Below are positions 35,438 to 44,046 of a DNA stretch of 64,000 nt, piece after piece (the stretch's first letter is position 1; each line of letters begins with the position of its first letter). Under the pieces are notes generated by a model that saw only the letters and a list, made by a program, of their open reading frames with translations, searched no databases and had not been told where the DNA came from. The translations under genes were made by a program, and so were the position numbers. The stretch is from JAGLOK01 sp963677605 (GTDB taxonomy: Bacteria > Bacillota > Clostridia > Christensenellales > UMGS416): assembly GCA_963677605.2 (NCBI GenBank), contig CAXXDX010000007.1, forward strand, positions 744,001 to 808,000, given 5' to 3'.

Positions 35438-35480
35438 ACTTATCAACTTTTTAAAGTATATTAGTAATCCGGAGGATATT

Positions 35481-37535
35481 ATGTCAAATAAGTCATGGTG
35501 GAATAAGCAGATGCGTATTATTCAGTATAATCTGCAAATGAAAGATACACCTTTGATGGATGCTTGTAAGATAGCAAAAGAAACAGAAGAAATGGGTGGA
35601 AATGTTGTTGTAATAAATGTATCTGACAGTGTTGTCTGGTATCGTACAGCAGTACATTTCCATAAAATAAATGAATATCTCCCAGAAGATAGGGATATTC
35701 TTGAAGATATCATCGAAGAATGCCACAAACGCGGGATTAAAGTAATAGCCAGAGGTGCTTTTTTCTGCATGGAAGAAGAAGTCTATTACAAAAAACCGCA
35801 ATGGGCCATGCGTTTGCCTGACGGTTCGCCCGTTACTATGGGAAATGACCGCCCCGGAGAATGGTATACATTGTATCAGGCATGCCCGAACAGCGGCTTT
35901 AACAACAAAGGGGTTGGCTTGGATGTTACAATGGAAGCTTTCGCAAAGTATGATCTTGACGGAGCTTTTTGGATGGGCGGAAGTTCATGGATAGCGTGCT
36001 GGTGTGATACATGTAAAAAGAAGTATTTTGATAAGTATGGAAAGCCGATGCCGGAAAACCGTGAAGATTTCGAGTCGGGTTGGCTGCATGAGCAAGGAAA
36101 AGAAGCTGCGATAAAGTTTAAAGACAGCGTTCTTGGCATTAAACCGGATATGCCATACCTCAGATATTACTGGCCGTTTGATCTGGATATCGGGCTGGAT
36201 ATAAAACTGCCTGCAGACAATATAACGGAAGTCAGCAAAGAGGGGAACACTCTTACAACCGAGGCGCAGGACGTTTTGTCTCTCGGAGTAAAAAGACTTC
36301 CTGAATGGAGCACACCTTCACTTCGAATGAAGATGGGCAGAACTATTGAAAACTTCCCGCCGCCGGTCGGGATAATACATACCTGTCCGGGTATGGACTG
36401 GCGTCATTCGTGTATGCCAAAGGCTGAGTTTATGTATTGGGCAGCCCAGATACCTGCAAACGGAGGGTCGTACTGGACTACGTTTACAGGCTTTGCAGAC
36501 ACAATCGATGACAAAAGAATGCTTAAGACCATTGGCGAGTTTAATAAGATGACTGAAAAAGTCGTCGATGACATGGAAGGTGCAAAGAGCCTTTGCGAAG
36601 TGATGCTGCTAAGTGACGGTGGAATATATGTACAGGGATGGGCAGAAGCATTAATGTGCGCGCACATTGACTTTGACATGCTTGCTCATTATCAGCTTAA
36701 TTATAAAGCTATTGAAAAATATCCTGTTGTTATTGTTCCGAAAGATTTCAAGTATCCGGAAGAATCAGAAAGCATATTTGAAAAGTATGTTGCATCTGGA
36801 GGAAAGCTTATTATCGAAGGCACAAAAGATTCTGACTTAACAGCTGTAAAAAATCTTATTGGCGCAAAAGACACTGTAGTTTGCAGTGAAGATCTGGCGG
36901 CTACATATCTAAGAATAGAAGAAGCGGGCAAGGAGATACAGGATAAAATCGGCGAATCATACTTAACTCCGCTTCGCGGAAAAGTAGGATTCTATGAGCC
37001 TGCGGATGATGCCCAAACACTTGTAACATGGGTGCCTTCGTTTGCACCTGTCAATTTTGCAGGAATGCCGCCTGAGCGTGCATCGCTTCCTGCGCCAAAG
37101 ACTGACATTCCTCTGTGTGCTGTAAGGGATTATAAAAAAGGCAAAGTGATGTTCATTTCTTATGAACCCAGCAGACTCATTATGGAATATGCTCTGCAGG
37201 ATATGTATACAATGATAAAAGGCTATGCTGAATATATGCTGGCTGATGATAAAAAGATTGACTTCAAAGCACCTAACAGAATCATTATGACCGCTTTTGA
37301 GAAAAACAATAATTTAATGCTTCACATGGTGAACGGAATAGGTCAGCGTCCTCTGCAGGACAATGTGCCGTGCTATGATTTGGCTTTTGAGATAAAGCTT
37401 GATGGGAGAGAAGTTGATAATATCGAGGCAAAGATATCCTGCAGTAATATTAGTTACAATGTAGAAAATGATATTCTTTGTATAAATGTTCCCAAGCTTG
37501 ATGTGTGGGATATGCTGCTTATTTCTTTTAAATAA
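35481..37535 (+). CDS. GHL6-like hypothetical glycoside hydrolase (paralogue 2, tandem copy A)
   Basis: 684 residues, no signal peptide. Barrel start WWNKQMRIIQYN, IKVIAR, YDLDGAFWMG (Asp158/Asp160), cysteine cluster C-W-C-x2-C at 173-178, then a distinctive block LTTEAQDVLSLG and GIIHTCPGMDWRHS. The second half contains the amidotransferase-like domain (VVIVPKDFKYP, GGKLIIEGT). It is closely similar to the next gene and more distant from the other three GHL6-like proteins. The ATG at 35481 follows GGAGG; a longer frame overlaps the kinase gene. Probably hydrolyses a glycoside imported by the ABC system of this operon. Confidence 0.75.
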   Translation: MSNKSWWNKQMRIIQYNLQMKDTPLMDACKIAKETEEMGGNVVVINVSDSVVWYRTAVHFHKINEYLPEDRDILEDIIEECHKRGIKVIARGAFFCMEEEVYYKKPQWAMRLPDGSPVTMGNDRPGEWYTLYQACPNSGFNNKGVGLDVTMEAFAKYDLDGAFWMGGSSWIACWCDTCKKKYFDKYGKPMPENREDFESGWLHEQGKEAAIKFKDSVLGIKPDMPYLRYYWPFDLDIGLDIKLPADNITEVSKEGNTLTTEAQDVLSLGVKRLPEWSTPSLRMKMGRTIENFPPPVGIIHTCPGMDWRHSCMPKAEFMYWAAQIPANGGSYWTTFTGFADTIDDKRMLKTIGEFNKMTEKVVDDMEGAKSLCEVMLLSDGGIYVQGWAEALMCAHIDFDMLAHYQLNYKAIEKYPVVIVPKDFKYPEESESIFEKYVASGGKLIIEGTKDSDLTAVKNLIGAKDTVVCSEDLAATYLRIEEAGKEIQDKIGESYLTPLRGKVGFYEPADDAQTLVTWVPSFAPVNFAGMPPERASLPAPKTDIPLCAVRDYKKGKVMFISYEPSRLIMEYALQDMYTMIKGYAEYMLADDKKIDFKAPNRIIMTAFEKNNNLMLHMVNGIGQRPLQDNVPCYDLAFEIKLDGREVDNIEAKISCSNISYNVENDILCINVPKLDVWDMLLISFK

Positions 37536-37561
37536 GCATAAAAATGAAACCGGAGAAAGAT

Positions 37562-39619
37562 ATGACAGGAAAACCATGGTGGAACAAACAGCTGCGAATT
37601 ATTCAGTATAATCTTCAGTTTAAAGATACGCAGTTGATGAATGCTGCAAAAATCGCAAAAGAGACGAAGCAAATGGGCGGAAATGTTGTAGTAATCAATG
37701 CATCCGACAGTGTTGTATGGTATCGTACTGCTTCAAAATTTCATAAGGTAAATGAATATCTTCCTGAAGGCAGAGACCTGCTTGAAGAGATAATTACCGA
37801 ATGTCACAAACAGGATATAAAAGTTATTGCACGTATTTCGTTTATGGCAATGGAAGAAGAGGTTTATTATAAAAAACCGCAGTGGGCTGCAAGAAAGCCG
37901 GATGGCTCGCCCATTACGCTTGGAAATGACAGGCCTGGGAAGTGGAACACTTTGTATGTGGCTTGTCCGAATGGCGGTTATCGAAATCTTGGTGTCAGCA
38001 TGGACATCACAACAGAAATTTATAATAACTATGATTTCGACGGTGCGTTTTTCTGTGGTGTTAGTGCACATAAAACATGCTGGTGTGATACGTGCAGAAA
38101 TAAGTACTTCAGTAAGTATGGGAAATCGATGCCTGAAAGAAGCAAAGACTTTGAGCCTGACTGGCTGAGCACACAGAGCAAGGAATCTTCTCTCGCAATT
38201 AAAGATGCTGTTTTAAGCATTAAACCTGATATGCCATATCTCAGGTATTACTGGCCGTTTGATTTGGATATCGGACTGGATATAAAAATCCATGCGGATA
38301 ATATCAGCGAAATAAGCAAAGAAGGCAATACGCTTACAACGGAAGCACAGGATGTGCTGTCAATGGGCGTAAAAGGCCTTCATGAATGGAACACTCCTTC
38401 ACTGCGCATGAAAATGGGCCGTACGATGAAAGATTTTCCGCCCCCTGTCGGGATAATTCACACCTGCCCGGGTATGGATTGGCGGCACTCGTGCATGCCA
38501 AAGGCGGAGTTTATGTACTGGGCATCACAGATACCTGCAAACGGCGGTTCATATTGGACAACGTTTACTGGATTTGCAGATACCATCGAAGATAAAAGGA
38601 TGCTTAAAACAATAGGCGAGCTTAACAAAATGACTGAGAAAATCGTAGACGACATGGAAGATGCAAACAGTCTATGTGAGGTTATGCTTTTAAGCGACGG
38701 CGGTACATTTGTTCAGGGCTGGGCAGAAGCATTAATGTGTGCGCATATTGATTTCGATATGCTTGCTCATTATCAGTTAAGTTATGATGCGATTAAAAAA
38801 TATTCTGTCGTTATTGTGCCAAAGGACTTTAAATATCCGAATAACTCAAAGGAAATATTTGATGAATATGTCGGAAACGGCGGTAAACTTATTATAGAGG
38901 GGACGGATGATTCTTCTCTAGCTCCGGTTAAAGAACTTATTGGAGCGAAAGATACTGTAGTTTGCAGCGAAGACTTGGCAGCTACATATCTTAGGATAGA
39001 AGAAGCAGGCAAGGAGATTCAGGATAAAATTGGTGAATCATATCTTACTCCGCTGCGCGGTAAGGTCGGATTTTATGAACCTTATGAAGATTCAGAAATA
39101 TTGGTGACATGGGTGCCGCCTTTTGCGCCTGTAAACTACGCAGGCAGACCTCCGGAGCGCGCATCGCTTCCGGCTGCAAAGACGGACATTCCGCTTTGTA
39201 CGGTTAGAGATTATAAAAAAGGCAAAGTAATGTATATTTCCTATGAACCAAGCAGGCTTGTTATGGAATATGCAATGCAGGACATGTATACGATGATAAA
39301 AGGCTATGCAGAGTATATGCTCAAAGACGACAAGAAGATTAGCCTTGATGCACCGAACAGAATAATTATGACTGTGTTTGAGAAAGAAAGAAGTATAATG
39401 GTGCATCTTGTAAACGGCGTAGGGCAGCGTCCGCTGCAGGACAATATTCCGTGCCGAGACATTAAGCTGTGCATTAAACTCGATGGGCGTGATGTAGCAG
39501 GTGTTGTGTCAAAAATTGAGGGATGCAAAGTAGAATATAAGATAGAAAATGATGTGCTTACTGCTGCAATTCCCATCCTTAATGTCTGGGATATGCTTAA
39601 AATCGAACTAAGAGATTAA
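37562..39619 (+). CDS. GHL6-like hypothetical glycoside hydrolase (paralogue 3, tandem copy B)
   Basis: 685 residues, colinear with copy A from end to end, including the block NTLTTEAQDVLSMG, PPPVGIIHTCPG and GESYLTPLRGKVGFYEP. The barrel Asp pair lies in YDFDGAFFCG and the cysteine cluster reads CWCDTC. Differences concentrate in the segments around the barrel mouth (DGAFFCGVSAHKT against DGAFWMGGSSWIA) and in the last 60 residues. The ATG at 37562 follows CCGGAGAAAG; an ATG at 37544 precedes that site. A tandem duplication with divergence at likely substrate-contacting positions suggests two related substrates. Confidence 0.75.
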   Translation: MTGKPWWNKQLRIIQYNLQFKDTQLMNAAKIAKETKQMGGNVVVINASDSVVWYRTASKFHKVNEYLPEGRDLLEEIITECHKQDIKVIARISFMAMEEEVYYKKPQWAARKPDGSPITLGNDRPGKWNTLYVACPNGGYRNLGVSMDITTEIYNNYDFDGAFFCGVSAHKTCWCDTCRNKYFSKYGKSMPERSKDFEPDWLSTQSKESSLAIKDAVLSIKPDMPYLRYYWPFDLDIGLDIKIHADNISEISKEGNTLTTEAQDVLSMGVKGLHEWNTPSLRMKMGRTMKDFPPPVGIIHTCPGMDWRHSCMPKAEFMYWASQIPANGGSYWTTFTGFADTIEDKRMLKTIGELNKMTEKIVDDMEDANSLCEVMLLSDGGTFVQGWAEALMCAHIDFDMLAHYQLSYDAIKKYSVVIVPKDFKYPNNSKEIFDEYVGNGGKLIIEGTDDSSLAPVKELIGAKDTVVCSEDLAATYLRIEEAGKEIQDKIGESYLTPLRGKVGFYEPYEDSEILVTWVPPFAPVNYAGRPPERASLPAAKTDIPLCTVRDYKKGKVMYISYEPSRLVMEYAMQDMYTMIKGYAEYMLKDDKKISLDAPNRIIMTVFEKERSIMVHLVNGVGQRPLQDNIPCRDIKLCIKLDGRDVAGVVSKIEGCKVEYKIENDVLTAAIPILNVWDMLKIELRD

Positions 39620-39652
39620 CAGTAAAATTTATGATTGAAAGGCGGAACTACT

Positions 39653-40543
39653 ATGAACGAAAGTATACACAAGTATTTTAAAATGGGAACAATACAATGG
39701 ATGAGCCATCCTAAATACGAGGTTTTGGAGTCAATAAAAAAGATTGCATGCGATGATTTCTTTGATGCAATTGAAATATGCAGCTTTACAGATGACGGAA
39801 AACGCGACGCAGCAAAAGCGATGCTGGAACAAGCACACATGACAGTGGGTTATGGAGCACAGCCGTTGATATTAGGGCCAAAGCTGAATCCGAACCATAT
39901 AGATGAAAGCGAACGCCTAAAAGCTGAGAAAGTGCTTATTGGCGCAGTTGACGAGGCTCAGTATCTTGGTGCAAAAGGGATAGCTTTTCTTGCGGGAAAA
40001 TGGGAAGAGGAAACAAAAGAAAAAGCATACAGTCAGCTTCTTAAAACCACAGTAAATGTGTGCAAATATGCTGCTGAAAAAAACATGATGGTAGAGCTTG
40101 AAGTATTTGATTTTGATATGGACAAAGCAGTTTTGATGGGGCCAGCTCCTTATGCGGCCAAGTTTGCAGCTGATGTCCGTACTGTGTGCAATAACTTCGG
40201 ACTTATGATAGATTTAAGCCATTTTCCGACAACATATGAAGACACTAAGTTTGTGGTTAGGACATTGAGACCATATATAACACACTTCCATATAGGAAAT
40301 GCAGTTGTCAAACAGGGATGTGAAGCATATGGAGACCAGCATCCGCGTTTCGGATTCCCAAACAGCGCAAACGACACTCCCGAGCTTTTGGATTTCTTTA
40401 AAGTATTAAAAGAAGAAGGATTCTTCTGTGCAGAGAATCCGTATATCCTTTCCTTTGAGGTTAAACCATGGGGAGATGAAGATGCCGACATCGTTCTTGC
40501 GGGAACAAAAAGAGTAATCAACAGAGCCTGGGCTTTACTGTAA
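39653..40543 (+). CDS. Sugar phosphate isomerase/epimerase-like TIM-barrel protein
   Basis: 296 residues of the xylose-isomerase-like TIM-barrel (AP endonuclease 2) superfamily. Candidate metal ligands occur in order: Glu in VELEVFD, Asp in MIDLSH, His in THFHIGN and Glu in CAENPY. GAAAGGCGG precedes the ATG at 39653; a longer start is less likely. Members interconvert ketoses, aldoses and keto-acid sugars, or act as epimerases. It lies after the tandem hydrolases and before a cupin and a split transketolase, so it may convert the released sugar into a transketolase substrate. Confidence 0.85.
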   Translation: MNESIHKYFKMGTIQWMSHPKYEVLESIKKIACDDFFDAIEICSFTDDGKRDAAKAMLEQAHMTVGYGAQPLILGPKLNPNHIDESERLKAEKVLIGAVDEAQYLGAKGIAFLAGKWEEETKEKAYSQLLKTTVNVCKYAAEKNMMVELEVFDFDMDKAVLMGPAPYAAKFAADVRTVCNNFGLMIDLSHFPTTYEDTKFVVRTLRPYITHFHIGNAVVKQGCEAYGDQHPRFGFPNSANDTPELLDFFKVLKEEGFFCAENPYILSFEVKPWGDEDADIVLAGTKRVINRAWALL

Positions 40544-40668
40544 TCATATAAAAAGAACCAAATCAGACACGCAAAAAGTATAGTTTTAGCTATGTTTTGT
40601 TTACTGTACTTAATTTTAAGCACAACTCCACTAAACGTTTATTAATAACTGAAAGGAGCAAAAAGATC

Positions 40669-41016
40669 ATGAAGAAGAAAATCACGACATTGGAAAATGA
40701 AAAAGGACAGACTGTTGAAATGTTTGACGGTTTTTACAGAACAACACTGACTTATAATGATGAGCTGATGCTTTGTCACTTTAGGCTTGATAAAGGAGCT
40801 GAAATACCGCTTCATCATCATGCTGCCGTACAAAACGGATATGTTCTCAAGGGAAAAATAAAACTTTTATCCGAAGATGAAGATAGCTTTGTAATAGCTG
40901 AATCCGGAAGCGCGTACGTTTTTGATTCTGAAGAGGTGCACGGTGCAGTGGCACTTGAGGATTCGGAGTATGTGGAGAGCTTTTATCCTGTAAGGCCGGA
41001 GTATTACCCGAAATAA
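40669..41016 (+). CDS. Small single-domain cupin
   Basis: 115 residues with one cupin fold: the first motif is IPLHHHAAVQNGYVLKGK and the second VFDSEEVHGAVA, giving three or four His metal ligands. GAAAGGAGC precedes the ATG at 40669. Such proteins act as sugar isomerases, epimerases or mutarotase-like enzymes, or as metal-dependent lyases; the sequence alone does not decide. It sits between the TIM-barrel isomerase and the transketolase subunits, so a helper isomerase in the same route is plausible. Confidence 0.8.
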   Translation: MKKKITTLENEKGQTVEMFDGFYRTTLTYNDELMLCHFRLDKGAEIPLHHHAAVQNGYVLKGKIKLLSEDEDSFVIAESGSAYVFDSEEVHGAVALEDSEYVESFYPVRPEYYPK

Positions 41017-41076
41017 AACAACAGCTTGGATGCTCAACAGTATAACTTATTAGATGATAATTCACGGAGAGTAAAA

Positions 41077-41901
41077 ATGAATAAGAAATTAAATAAATCT
41101 GAGCTTGAAGAAAGAGCCAGAATTCTAAGAATTGATATATTGGAGATGCTTTGCGAAGCCGGATCCGGACATCCGGGAGGCTCGCTGTCAGCTATCGACA
41201 TTTTAGCGGTTCTTTATAACAATGTAATGAAAAACGATCCCAAAAACCCGAAGTGGGAAGGACGCGACAGATTTGTGCTGTCAAAAGGTCATATTTGTCC
41301 TGCTGTATACGCTGTTCTTGCCGATTGCGGATACTTTGGGAAAGACGAGCTTAAGACACTTCGCAAATACGGAAGCATACTGCAGGGGCATCCTTACATG
41401 CACAAGACACCTGGTCTTGATGTTTCAGGCGGTTCGCTTGGACAGGGGCTTTCAGTGGCGGTCGGAATGGCTATTGCCGCAAAAGCTGACAATAAGGACA
41501 ACAGAGTTTACTGCCTCATGGGAGATGGTGAACTGCAGGAAGGGCAGATATGGGAGGCTGTGATGTCAGCAGGCCATTATAAGCTTGACAATCTATGTGG
41601 AATAGTTGATTTTAACGGACTCCAGATTGACGGTAAAACAGAAGATGTTATGACGCTATCACCCTTGGATGAAAAATGGAGTTCCTTTGGATGGAATGTA
41701 ATTAAAATTAACGGACATGATATGGATCAAATATCACAAGCATTCAAACAAGCCCAAGAGCATAAAGGAAAGCCTTCGGTAATTATAGCCAAAACTATAA
41801 AAGGAAAAGGTGTATCCTTTATGGAAAACAATGCAGGGTGGCATGGAGCCGCTCCAAACAAAGATCAGCTTGCCGAAGCTCTGGCTGAACTAGGAAATTG
41901 A
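41077..41901 (+). CDS. Transketolase, N-terminal (thiamine diphosphate) subunit
   Basis: 274 residues corresponding to the first third of transketolase: GHPGGSLSAIDIL, SKGHICPAVYAVLAD, GSLGQGLSVAVGMA and the thiamine-diphosphate/Mg motif GDGELQEGQIWEA. CGGAGAG precedes the ATG at 41077. Split transketolases made of two genes are common in Clostridia and are often recruited for uncommon sugars (for example, apulose-4-phosphate transketolase in apiose use). It pairs with the next gene, 12 bases away. Confidence 0.93.
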   Translation: MNKKLNKSELEERARILRIDILEMLCEAGSGHPGGSLSAIDILAVLYNNVMKNDPKNPKWEGRDRFVLSKGHICPAVYAVLADCGYFGKDELKTLRKYGSILQGHPYMHKTPGLDVSGGSLGQGLSVAVGMAIAAKADNKDNRVYCLMGDGELQEGQIWEAVMSAGHYKLDNLCGIVDFNGLQIDGKTEDVMTLSPLDEKWSSFGWNVIKINGHDMDQISQAFKQAQEHKGKPSVIIAKTIKGKGVSFMENNAGWHGAAPNKDQLAEALAELGN

Positions 41902-41913
41902 TGAGGTGTACCT

Positions 41914-42885
41914 ATGAAAATTTATAAACTTAATCCTGATTTAAAAAATCCCGAGAAAGTGCCGTCACGCGACGGTTATGGTTATGGTTTGGTGAGTGCA
42001 GGTGAAAAAAACAATGATGTTGTCGCAATAGGTGCGGACATTACGTCATCTACCCGTGTTGACTGGTTCAGAGACAAATTTCCTGACAGGTTTTATAACA
42101 TGGGAATTGCTGAACAAAACCAGATGTGTGTTGCTGCAGGCTTAAGCCTTATGGGAAAAGTTCCTTTTGTAACAAACTATGGAGTTTTTCTTGCAGGAAG
42201 AGCTTGGGATCAGATACGCACAACAGTGTGCTATAACAACCTCAATGTGAAACTTGGCGGAGCGCACGGAGGAATATCCGTTGGGCCTGACGGGGCAACG
42301 CATCAGGCGCTTGAAGAGATATCTATAATGAGATGTCTTCCTAACATGAAAGTTATCGTGCCGGCTGATTATATAGAAGCAAAAAAAGCGACAGAGGCTG
42401 CCGCGGAAATAGACGGGCCTGTTTATATAAGGTTCGGACGAGAGAAAGTGCCTGTTGTAACGGATGAAAAAACTCCATTCGAGTTTGGTAAAGCTTACTG
42501 CTGCAAAGAAGGAAAAGATGTGACTATAGTTGCCTGCGGAGCGATGGTTTATGAGAGTCTTGTTGCAGCTGAAAAGCTCAAGGATGCAGGAATTGATGCT
42601 ATGGTTATAAACCTTCATACAATAAAGCCGATTGATGAGGAAACTCTTGTTGAAGCTGCACAAAAGACCGGTGCTGTAGTAACGGTTGAAGAGCATCAGC
42701 TTATGGGCGGGATGGGCAGCGCAGTTGCAGAAGTCCTTTCTAAGCTCTGCCCTGTACCGATCAAGTCAATAGGCGTAAATGATAGATTTGGCGAATCCGG
42801 AGATCCGGATGTTTTGCTTGATGCTTTCGGATTAAGGAGCAAGGAGATTGTCGAAGCGGCAAAAGCATTAATCAGAAGATCATAA
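41914..42885 (+). CDS. Transketolase, C-terminal (pyrimidine/acceptor) subunit
   Basis: 323 residues: the pyrimidine-binding domain with NMGIAEQNQMCVAAGLS (activating Glu), GAHGGISVGPDGATHQ and the C-terminal transketolase domain (VTIVACGAMVYESLVAA, VEEHQLMGGMGSAV). With the N-terminal subunit it completes a transketolase transferring a two-carbon ketol unit. GAGGTG precedes the start. It is the last gene of operon B and is followed within 25 bases by a strong terminator. Whether it serves the pentose phosphate pathway or a branched sugar cannot be decided here. Confidence 0.93.
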   Translation: MKIYKLNPDLKNPEKVPSRDGYGYGLVSAGEKNNDVVAIGADITSSTRVDWFRDKFPDRFYNMGIAEQNQMCVAAGLSLMGKVPFVTNYGVFLAGRAWDQIRTTVCYNNLNVKLGGAHGGISVGPDGATHQALEEISIMRCLPNMKVIVPADYIEAKKATEAAAEIDGPVYIRFGREKVPVVTDEKTPFEFGKAYCCKEGKDVTIVACGAMVYESLVAAEKLKDAGIDAMVINLHTIKPIDEETLVEAAQKTGAVVTVEEHQLMGGMGSAVAEVLSKLCPVPIKSIGVNDRFGESGDPDVLLDAFGLRSKEIVEAAKALIRRS

Positions 42886-42908
42886 CAATTATAGAAATCA
42901 TATAAAGA

Positions 42909-42942
42909 AAAAAGAGATTCCGAAAGTTCGGAATCTCTTTTT
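42909..42942. terminator. Bidirectional Rho-independent terminator
   Basis: Near-perfect inverted repeat AAAAAGAGATTCCGAA / TTCGGAATCTCTTTTT with a very short loop. It gives a T run on both strands, so it ends operon B on the plus strand and the minus-strand operon that converges on it. Confidence 0.92.
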
Positions 42943-42969
42943 GCGAAGTGTTGGTAATGTGATGGTTTG

Positions 42970-44034
42970 CTAATATAAAAATTGAGTTATCTCTTTTATC
43001 AAATCCTGGGACTGCGGATATCTCCCCAGTCTTGTCATAAAACCATGGTTTGTTCCTCTATATGTAATGAACCGAACGTTGCTGCCGCCTTTTGCCAGCT
43101 TTCTTGCATATGTTTTGCATTGCTGTGTCAGAAAATCATATTCTGCGCAGATTATAAGAGTATCGGGCAGATTGGAAAAATCCGAGTCATACAGAGGCGA
43201 TGCGTCCGACAGTCTTGCTTGTTTATTGTCTTTCACATAAATATATCGGCGCAGTGCCAAGCTTGAAAGAATCGCCTTGATACTGGGTACAATCCATGTA
43301 GCATGGATGTCATCATAATCATAGTCAGACAAAGAAAAATGATAATCATCTGTTCCTTGAGGATTATCCTGCGCAACCACCGGATAAATCAGGACTTGGC
43401 TTTTTATCATACCTGTTTTTTGGTTTCGGTCGCGGTGCGCGCATGAACAGGCGATGTTTCCTCCTGCGCTGTCGCCTGAAACGCAGATATTGTTTCTGTC
43501 TAGCTTAAAGGCTTCTGCATGGCTATATACGTATTTAACAACCTCGTAGCAATCATCGTTTGCGACGGGATATCTATGCTCTGGAGCTAAACGGTATCCG
43601 ACGTTAAAGACAACGCTTCCGCTTAACTGTGCAAGGTATCTTAACGGATTTTGCACATTATTTCTTGAACCCATGCACCAGCCCCCGCCGTGAAAATATA
43701 TTATCGCAGGCTTTTTCTCTAAAGCATACACATCTTCTTTGCAGCAAGCAGTTACCATTATGTCATAGCCTTCGCGATTGACAGCAAACTCCCATTGCTT
43801 TATAGGTACATCGGTAATGTCGGTGTTTGGCGGCGGAGTTTTGCGCATCTCAGAGTAATCGCCTGACTGGATGGCTTTTATCATTTTGGCTGTAACTCCG
43901 CTTGTGCCTGTTTTTATGCTTTCTAAAATCTCGGGAGCTAAGACGCCGAAGCGCTCTTCACCGGGGATATCTTTTATTACATACTCGACATTTTCCTGAG
44001 TCCATGTTCTTTGGCTAAATGTTTTATCCTTCAT
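42970..44034 (-). CDS. HSL-family alpha/beta-hydrolase esterase
   Basis: 354 residues of the hormone-sensitive-lipase esterase family: oxyanion motif HGGGW (115-119), nucleophile motif GDSAGG with Ser189, Asp in CAEYDFLTQQ and His in NHGFMTR. There is no signal peptide. It follows the GHL6-like gene on the same strand by 12 bases and ends an operon of dehydrogenase, hydrolase and esterase. It could remove acyl groups from an imported acylated glycoside before or after the glycosidase step. It is unrelated in family to the three two-domain esterases of operon A. Confidence 0.9.
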   Translation of the reverse strand: MKDKTFSQRTWTQENVEYVIKDIPGEERFGVLAPEILESIKTGTSGVTAKMIKAIQSGDYSEMRKTPPPNTDITDVPIKQWEFAVNREGYDIMVTACCKEDVYALEKKPAIIYFHGGGWCMGSRNNVQNPLRYLAQLSGSVVFNVGYRLAPEHRYPVANDDCYEVVKYVYSHAEAFKLDRNNICVSGDSAGGNIACSCAHRDRNQKTGMIKSQVLIYPVVAQDNPQGTDDYHFSLSDYDYDDIHATWIVPSIKAILSSLALRRYIYVKDNKQARLSDASPLYDSDFSNLPDTLIICAEYDFLTQQCKTYARKLAKGGSNVRFITYRGTNHGFMTRLGRYPQSQDLIKEITQFLY

Positions 44035-44046
44035 CTTAGCCTTCTG

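Noticed and set aside
39653..41016. A C-glycoside deglycosidase pair (TIM-barrel protein plus small partner)
   Set aside because: The small partner is a plain cupin, not the beta-subunit type of known C-glycoside deglycosidases, and no Gfo/Idh/MocA oxidoreductase is present in the window.
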